Shown: in pieces, positions 31,559-37,815 of the stretch
Position numbering within the stretch: the first letter of the stretch is position 1
Layout: each line of letters begins with the position of its first letter
DNA from: Mycolicibacillus koreensis
Lineage (GTDB): Bacteria > Actinomycetota > Actinomycetes > Mycobacteriales > Mycobacteriaceae
Assembly: GCF_002104795.1 (NCBI RefSeq)
Contig: NZ_NCXO01000041.1
Location: forward strand, 1-37,815
Direction: 5' to 3'
Length of the DNA: 37,815 nt
Program-made: the position numbers and the translations under genes
The notes under the pieces: generated by a model
Database searches by the model: none
What the model was told of the DNA's origin: nothing
What the model saw: only the letters and a program-made list of their open reading frames with translations

Positions 31559-32602
31559 ATGGACCTGCCCGTCGTGCCGCCGCTGGCACCGATGCTGGCG
31601 ACCGCGGCCGCCGCGGTGCCCACCGAGGCGGGCCGCTGGTGCTATCAGCCGAAGTGGGACGGTTTCCGGGCGGTGGTGTTCCGCGACGGCGACGACATCG
31701 TCGTGCAGTCGCGCAGCGGGAAGGACCTGGGCCGGTATTTCCCGGAGCTGCTCACCGCGTTCGGCACGCAGATCGCGCCGCGCTGCGTGCTCGACGGGGA
31801 GATCGTCGTGCCGCGCCGCCGCGGCGCGCGTATCCGGCTGGACTGGGAGGCGCTGAGCCAGCGCATCCACCCGGCGGCGAGCCGGGTGGCGCTGCTCGCC
31901 GAGGAGACCCCGGCGCATTTCATCGCCTTCGACGCGGTGGCCGCCGCCGACACCGCGCTGCTGGACGCACCGCTGACCGTCCGCGCGGCGGCGCTGGCCG
32001 ACCTGATCGTCGCCGGGGCGCCGGACGAGCGGCGCTGTCACCGCAGCATCGCCACCGACGATCCGGCGGTGGCCGTCCGCTGGCTGGCGACGTTCGAGGG
32101 TGCGGGGCTCGACGGGGTCGTCGCGAAACGCCGCGACGGGCCGTATCTGCCCGGCAAACGGGACATGGTCAAGGTCAAACACCACCGCGACGCCGACTGT
32201 GTGGTGATGGGGTACCGGCCGCACAAGAGCGGCGACGGGCTGGGCTCGCTGCTGCTGGGCCTCTACACCGACGAGGGGGAGCTGCAGATGGTGGGCGGGG
32301 CGGCGTCGTTTCGCGCCGAGCAGCGCCGCACGCTGCTCGCCGAGGTGGAGCCGCTGCGCCTCGGCGCCGACGTGGTCCGCGACGGCGAGGCGAGCCGGTG
32401 GAACTCCGCGGCCGACAAACGCTGGGTGCCGATTCGGCCGGAGCGGGTCGCCGAGGTGGCCTACGACCAGATGGAGGGCTCCCGGTTCCGCCACACCGTG
32501 CGGTTCCTGCGCTGGCGCCCCGACCGGGACCCGACCGACTGCACCTTCGCCCAACTCGACGTGCCGCTGGCCTACGACCTCGCCGACGTGCTGGAACGCT
32601 GA
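31559..32602 (+). CDS. ligC: ATP-dependent DNA ligase LigC
   Basis: This 347-residue minimal ATP-dependent DNA ligase seals nicks after adenylating Lys32 in KWDGFRAV (motif I). Further nucleotidyltransferase motifs are visible: RSGKDLGRYFPEL, CVLDGEIVV, FIAFDAVA, GLDGVVAKRRDGPY and MVKVKHHRDADCVV (motif V). An OB-fold C-terminal domain (GSLLLGLYTDEGEL, FRHTVRFLRWRPDRDP) follows. It lacks polymerase and nuclease domains, setting it apart from LigD. In mycobacteria LigC works with Prim-PolC in base excision repair. Here the Prim-PolC gene starts one base after the ligC stop. Confidence 0.93.
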   Translation: MDLPVVPPLAPMLATAAAAVPTEAGRWCYQPKWDGFRAVVFRDGDDIVVQSRSGKDLGRYFPELLTAFGTQIAPRCVLDGEIVVPRRRGARIRLDWEALSQRIHPAASRVALLAEETPAHFIAFDAVAAADTALLDAPLTVRAAALADLIVAGAPDERRCHRSIATDDPAVAVRWLATFEGAGLDGVVAKRRDGPYLPGKRDMVKVKHHRDADCVVMGYRPHKSGDGLGSLLLGLYTDEGELQMVGGAASFRAEQRRTLLAEVEPLRLGADVVRDGEASRWNSAADKRWVPIRPERVAEVAYDQMEGSRFRHTVRFLRWRPDRDPTDCTFAQLDVPLAYDLADVLER

Positions 32603-32603
32603 G

Positions 32604-33647
32604 ATGCCCACCGCGGAAGAACTCGACGTCGACGGGGTGACGGTGCGGCTGACCAACCCGGACAAGCCGTTCTTCCCCCGGCTGGGCGCCGCCGGCACCA
32701 AACGCCGCCTGGTCGACTACTACGCGGCGGTGGCGCGCGGCCCGATGCTCGCGGCCCTGGCCGACCGCCCCACCCACCTGCAGCGGTTCCCCGACGGCGT
32801 CGACGGCGACGAGATCTATCAGAAGCGGGTGCCGCGCGGGCATCCCGAGCACATCGAGACCTGCCGGGTGACCTTCCCCTCCGGGCGTACCGCCGAGGTT
32901 CTGCGGGTCACCCATCCGGCCGCGATCGTGTGGGCCGCCCAGATGGGCACCGTCACCTTCCATCCGTGGCAGGTGCGCTGCGCCGACACCGACCATCCCG
33001 ATGAGCTGCGCATCGATCTGGACCCGCAGCCCGGCACCGGATTCGCCGAGGCCCGCGCGGTGGCCGTCGACGTGCTCGCTCCGTTGCTGGAGGAGCTCGA
33101 CCTGGTCGGTTTTGCGAAAACGTCCGGCGGGCGCGGGGTGCACGTGTATCTGCCGATCGCGCCGCGATGGGATTTCGTCGCGGTGCGCCGCGCCGGGATC
33201 GCGTTGGCCCGCGAGGTCGAGCGCCGCGCCCCCGACGCGGTCACCACCGCGTGGTGGAAAGAGGAGCGCGGGGCGCGGTTGTTCATCGATTTCAACCAGA
33301 ACGCCCGCGACCGCACCATGGCCGCCGCCTACTCGGTGCGCGCTACCCCCATCGGAACCGTCTCGATGCCGCTGAGCTGGGCGGAGTTGGCCGACGCCGA
33401 TCCCGATGACTACACGCTGACCACGGTGCCCGACCTGGTGGCCGACCGCGACGACCCGTGGGCGCCGGCCCGCGGACTGCGCCAGTCGATCGCGGTGCTG
33501 CTGGAGATGGCGGCCGCCGACGCCGACCGCGGGCTGGGGGATCTGCCGTATCCGCCGAACTATCCGAAGATGCCCGGGGAGCCCAAGCGGGTGCAGCCGA
33601 GCCGGGATGCCGACCGGCCCAAACCCTCAGCGGGACCGGAGGACTGA
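32604..33647 (+). CDS. primC: Prim-PolC, LigD-type primase-polymerase
   Basis: This 347-residue stand-alone archaeo-eukaryotic primase-type polymerase is related to the polymerase domain of LigD. It fills short gaps, preferring ribonucleotides, in excision repair with LigC (known from M. smegmatis Prim-PolC). Catalytic acids Asp138 and Asp140 lie in RIDLDPQPG, with a third probable in LFIDFNQN. GRGVHVYLP carries the active-site His, and HLQRFPDGVDGD and YQKRVPRGHPEH are family motifs. A Pro-rich tail ends the protein. One base separates its ATG from the ligC stop, so both are made from one transcript. Confidence 0.92.
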   Translation: MPTAEELDVDGVTVRLTNPDKPFFPRLGAAGTKRRLVDYYAAVARGPMLAALADRPTHLQRFPDGVDGDEIYQKRVPRGHPEHIETCRVTFPSGRTAEVLRVTHPAAIVWAAQMGTVTFHPWQVRCADTDHPDELRIDLDPQPGTGFAEARAVAVDVLAPLLEELDLVGFAKTSGGRGVHVYLPIAPRWDFVAVRRAGIALAREVERRAPDAVTTAWWKEERGARLFIDFNQNARDRTMAAAYSVRATPIGTVSMPLSWAELADADPDDYTLTTVPDLVADRDDPWAPARGLRQSIAVLLEMAAADADRGLGDLPYPPNYPKMPGEPKRVQPSRDADRPKPSAGPED

Positions 33648-33675
33648 ACGGGCTGCCTTGTGCTGCCGGTGCTGC

Positions 33676-33689
33676 AGGCGCCGGCGCCT
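33676..33689. terminator. 14-bp perfect palindrome between convergent genes
   Basis: AGGCGCCGGCGCCT reads the same on both strands and lies between the ends of primC (33647) and the membrane protein gene (33729). It may help end both transcripts or bind a dimeric protein. No T-run follows. Confidence 0.3.
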
Positions 33690-33728
33690 ACCCTCGCCGG
33701 GCCGCTGGCACCTCCGCGTTAGTGCGCG

Positions 33729-36366
<2,638 letters not shown>

Positions 36367-36413
36367 ACCTGGCGTCACTCCGGGCGGGGATCGTCAGCGT
36401 CGGAGCCCATCGG

Positions 36414-36419
36414 TAGCCT
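36414..36419 (+). promoter_or_regulatory. dnaX: Promoter -10 of leaderless dnaX
   Basis: TAGCCT ends 6 nt before GTG 36426. TCGTCA at 36391-36396, 17 bp upstream, shares four of six bases with TTGACA. This makes a plausible leaderless promoter. Confidence 0.5.
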
Positions 36420-36425
36420 GCTGAC

Positions 36426-37815
36426 GTGGCCCTCTACCGGAAATATCGACCGGCGACGTTCGCCGAGGTGGTGGGGCAGGAGCACGTCACCGAGCCGTTG
36501 TGCACGGCGCTGACCGCCGGGCGGATCAACCACGCCTACCTGTTCTCCGGGCCGCGTGGCTGCGGCAAGACCTCCTCGGCGCGGATTCTGGCGCGCTCGC
36601 TCAACTGCGCGCAGGGCCCCACCGCCACCCCGTGCGGCAGCTGCGACTCGTGCGTCGCGCTGGCCCCCAACGGGCCGGGCAGCATCGACGTGGTCGAACT
36701 GGACGCCGCCAGCCACGGCGGGGTCGACGACACCCGCGAGCTGCGTGACCGCGCCTTCTACGCGCCCGCCCAGTCGCGCTACCGCATCTTCATCGTCGAC
36801 GAGGCGCACATGGTGACCACCGCCGGCTTCAACGCGCTGCTCAAGATCGTCGAGGAGCCCCCCGATCATCTGATCTTCGTCTTCGCCACCACCGAACCGG
36901 AGAAGGTGTTGCCGACGATCCGGTCGCGCACCCACCACTACCCGTTCCGGTTGCTGGCGCCGCGCACCATGCGCGAGCTGATCGACCGGATCTGCAGCCA
37001 GGAACACGTCACCATCGACGACGCGGTGTACCCGCTGGTCATCCGCGCCGGCGGCGGCTCGCCGCGCGACACGCTCTCGGTGCTCGACCAATTGCTGGCC
37101 GGCTCGGAGTCCACCGGAGACGGCAACCGGGTCCGCTATCAGCGCGCATTGGGTCTGCTCGGCGCCACCGACACCGCCCTGATCGACGACGCGGTCGACG
37201 CGTTGGCCGCCGGGGACGCGGCGGCGCTGTTCGGGACGGTCGAGGCGGTGGTCGACGCCGGGCACGACCCACGCCGGTTCGGCACCGACCTGTTGGAGCG
37301 CTTCCGCGACCTGATCGTGCTGCACGCGGTGCCCGATGCCGCCGCCAAGGGGGTTGTCGACGCGCCCGAGGACGAACTGGAGCGGATGCGCGACCAGGTG
37401 GCGCGTCTGGGGATCGGCACCCTGACCCGCTACGCGGAGGTGGTGCAGGCCGGCCTGGGGGAGATGCGCGGGGCCACCGCGCCGCGGCTGCTGCTGGAAG
37501 TCGTCTGCGCCCGGCTGCTGCTGCCCTCGGCCGCCGACACCGAGTCGGCGCTGCTGCAACGCATCGAACGGATCGAGACCCGGCTGGAGTTGTCGCTGCC
37601 GGCCGGTACCGACAGCGCCGCGGCCGCCAGCACCGACACCGCCGCCGACACCGCCGCACCGTCGCCCGGTGCCCGCCGCTTCGTGCGGCCCTCCCGTTCC
37701 ACCGAGAGTCCAGCGCGCCCGCAGTCCCCGCCGGACCCGCAGCCCGCCGCGGCCGAACCGGCGCCGCCCGCCGCTGAGGCGCCGTCGGCTCCCCGCCCCG
37801 AGCCCGCGTCATCCC
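36426..37815 (+). CDS. dnaX: DNA polymerase III tau/gamma subunit DnaX (3' end outside window)
   Basis: DnaX is the ATP-driven clamp-loader subunit of the replicative polymerase. Visible here are 463 residues, beginning MALYRKYRPATFAEVVGQEHV. Walker A is FSGPRGCGKTSSARIL. A four-Cys zinc module (NCAQGPTATPCGSCDSC) and Walker B IFIVDEAHMV follow, then sensor 1 FATTEPEKVLPTIRSR and GGSPRDTLSVLDQLL sensor 2. Domain III runs to about residue 375, then a Pro/Ala/Ser-rich linker starts the tau-specific region. No A-rich slippage site of the E. coli gamma type is seen in the visible part. The gene is truncated by the window edge only. GTG start with -10 TAGCCT 6 nt upstream suggests leaderless translation. 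Confidence 0.95.
   Translation, partial: MALYRKYRPATFAEVVGQEHVTEPLCTALTAGRINHAYLFSGPRGCGKTSSARILARSLNCAQGPTATPCGSCDSCVALAPNGPGSIDVVELDAASHGGVDDTRELRDRAFYAPAQSRYRIFIVDEAHMVTTAGFNALLKIVEEPPDHLIFVFATTEPEKVLPTIRSRTHHYPFRLLAPRTMRELIDRICSQEHVTIDDAVYPLVIRAGGGSPRDTLSVLDQLLAGSESTGDGNRVRYQRALGLLGATDTALIDDAVDALAAGDAAALFGTVEAVVDAGHDPRRFGTDLLERFRDLIVLHAVPDAAAKGVVDAPEDELERMRDQVARLGIGTLTRYAEVVQAGLGEMRGATAPRLLLEVVCARLLLPSAADTESALLQRIERIETRLELSLPAGTDSAAAASTDTAADTAAPSPGARRFVRPSRSTESPARPQSPPDPQPAAAEPAPPAAEAPSAPRPEPASS

Overview
The window is high-GC actinobacterial chromosome and almost certainly mycobacterial. The gene set and order recall the Mycobacterium tuberculosis interval from about Rv3721c (dnaX) to Rv3765c (tcrX), read backwards. 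Recognisable members are dnaX, the Rv3722c aspartate aminotransferase, ffs, a tRNA-Ser, the Rv3723 membrane protein, Prim-PolC and LigC, a Nudix and tgs2 pair (Rv3733c/Rv3734c), a second tRNA-Ser, tadA with its partner (Rv3752c/Rv3753c), tyrA (Rv3754), Rv3755c, Rv3760-, Rv3761c- and Rv3762c-like genes, and tcrY/tcrX. These assignments come from memory of families and synteny; no database was searched. The species cannot be named from this window.

Layout. 1-3.4 kb: a secreted DUF1460 peptidase-like protein, a small membrane protein, and an ABC-F ATPase behind a promoter and short leader. 3.4-7.2 kb: an orphan 3Fe-4S ferredoxin meets, tail to tail, a minus-strand operon of APH-type kinase, acyl-CoA dehydrogenase and M20 amidohydrolase. 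7.3-7.9 kb: a 45-residue microprotein and a SnoaL-like protein. 7.9-15.2 kb: one tightly packed operon, tcrX-tcrY-GT39-GT2/GtrA-GT39, the most coherent accessory system here; it looks like an envelope glycosylation pathway joined to its own two-component regulator. 15.3-20.9 kb: alkyl-sulfatase-like hydrolase, quinone oxidoreductase, a histidine phosphatase coupled to a second APH-type kinase, a LapA-like membrane protein and a glycolipid-binding-family protein. 20.8-24.7 kb: tyrA, the TadA pair, tRNA-Ser(CGA), an L,D-transpeptidase, the window's only gene-free stretch above 300 bases (23772-24219), and a Pro/Ala-rich exported protein. 24.7-29.3 kb: WS/DGAT, Nudix, a small exported protein, and an acyltransferase-3/SGNH protein. 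29.3-33.6 kb: a two-RCK potassium channel with a DUF6394 partner, then LigC and Prim-PolC. 33.7-37.8 kb: acidic-tailed membrane protein, tRNA-Ser(GGA), divergent SRP RNA, aspartate aminotransferase, and dnaX running off the end.

Two themes recur. First, many starts have a TANNNT -10 hexamer 6-8 nt upstream, the arrangement expected for leaderless mRNAs, which are common in mycobacteria; this helped choose several starts. Second, genes are packed with 4-base start/stop overlaps or tail-to-tail overlaps. No insertion sequence, prophage, CRISPR array or other obvious mobile element was seen. Small repeats are a 12-bp in-frame array in the first GT39 gene and a 10-bp triple repeat between the ffs and tRNA-Ser(GGA) promoters.
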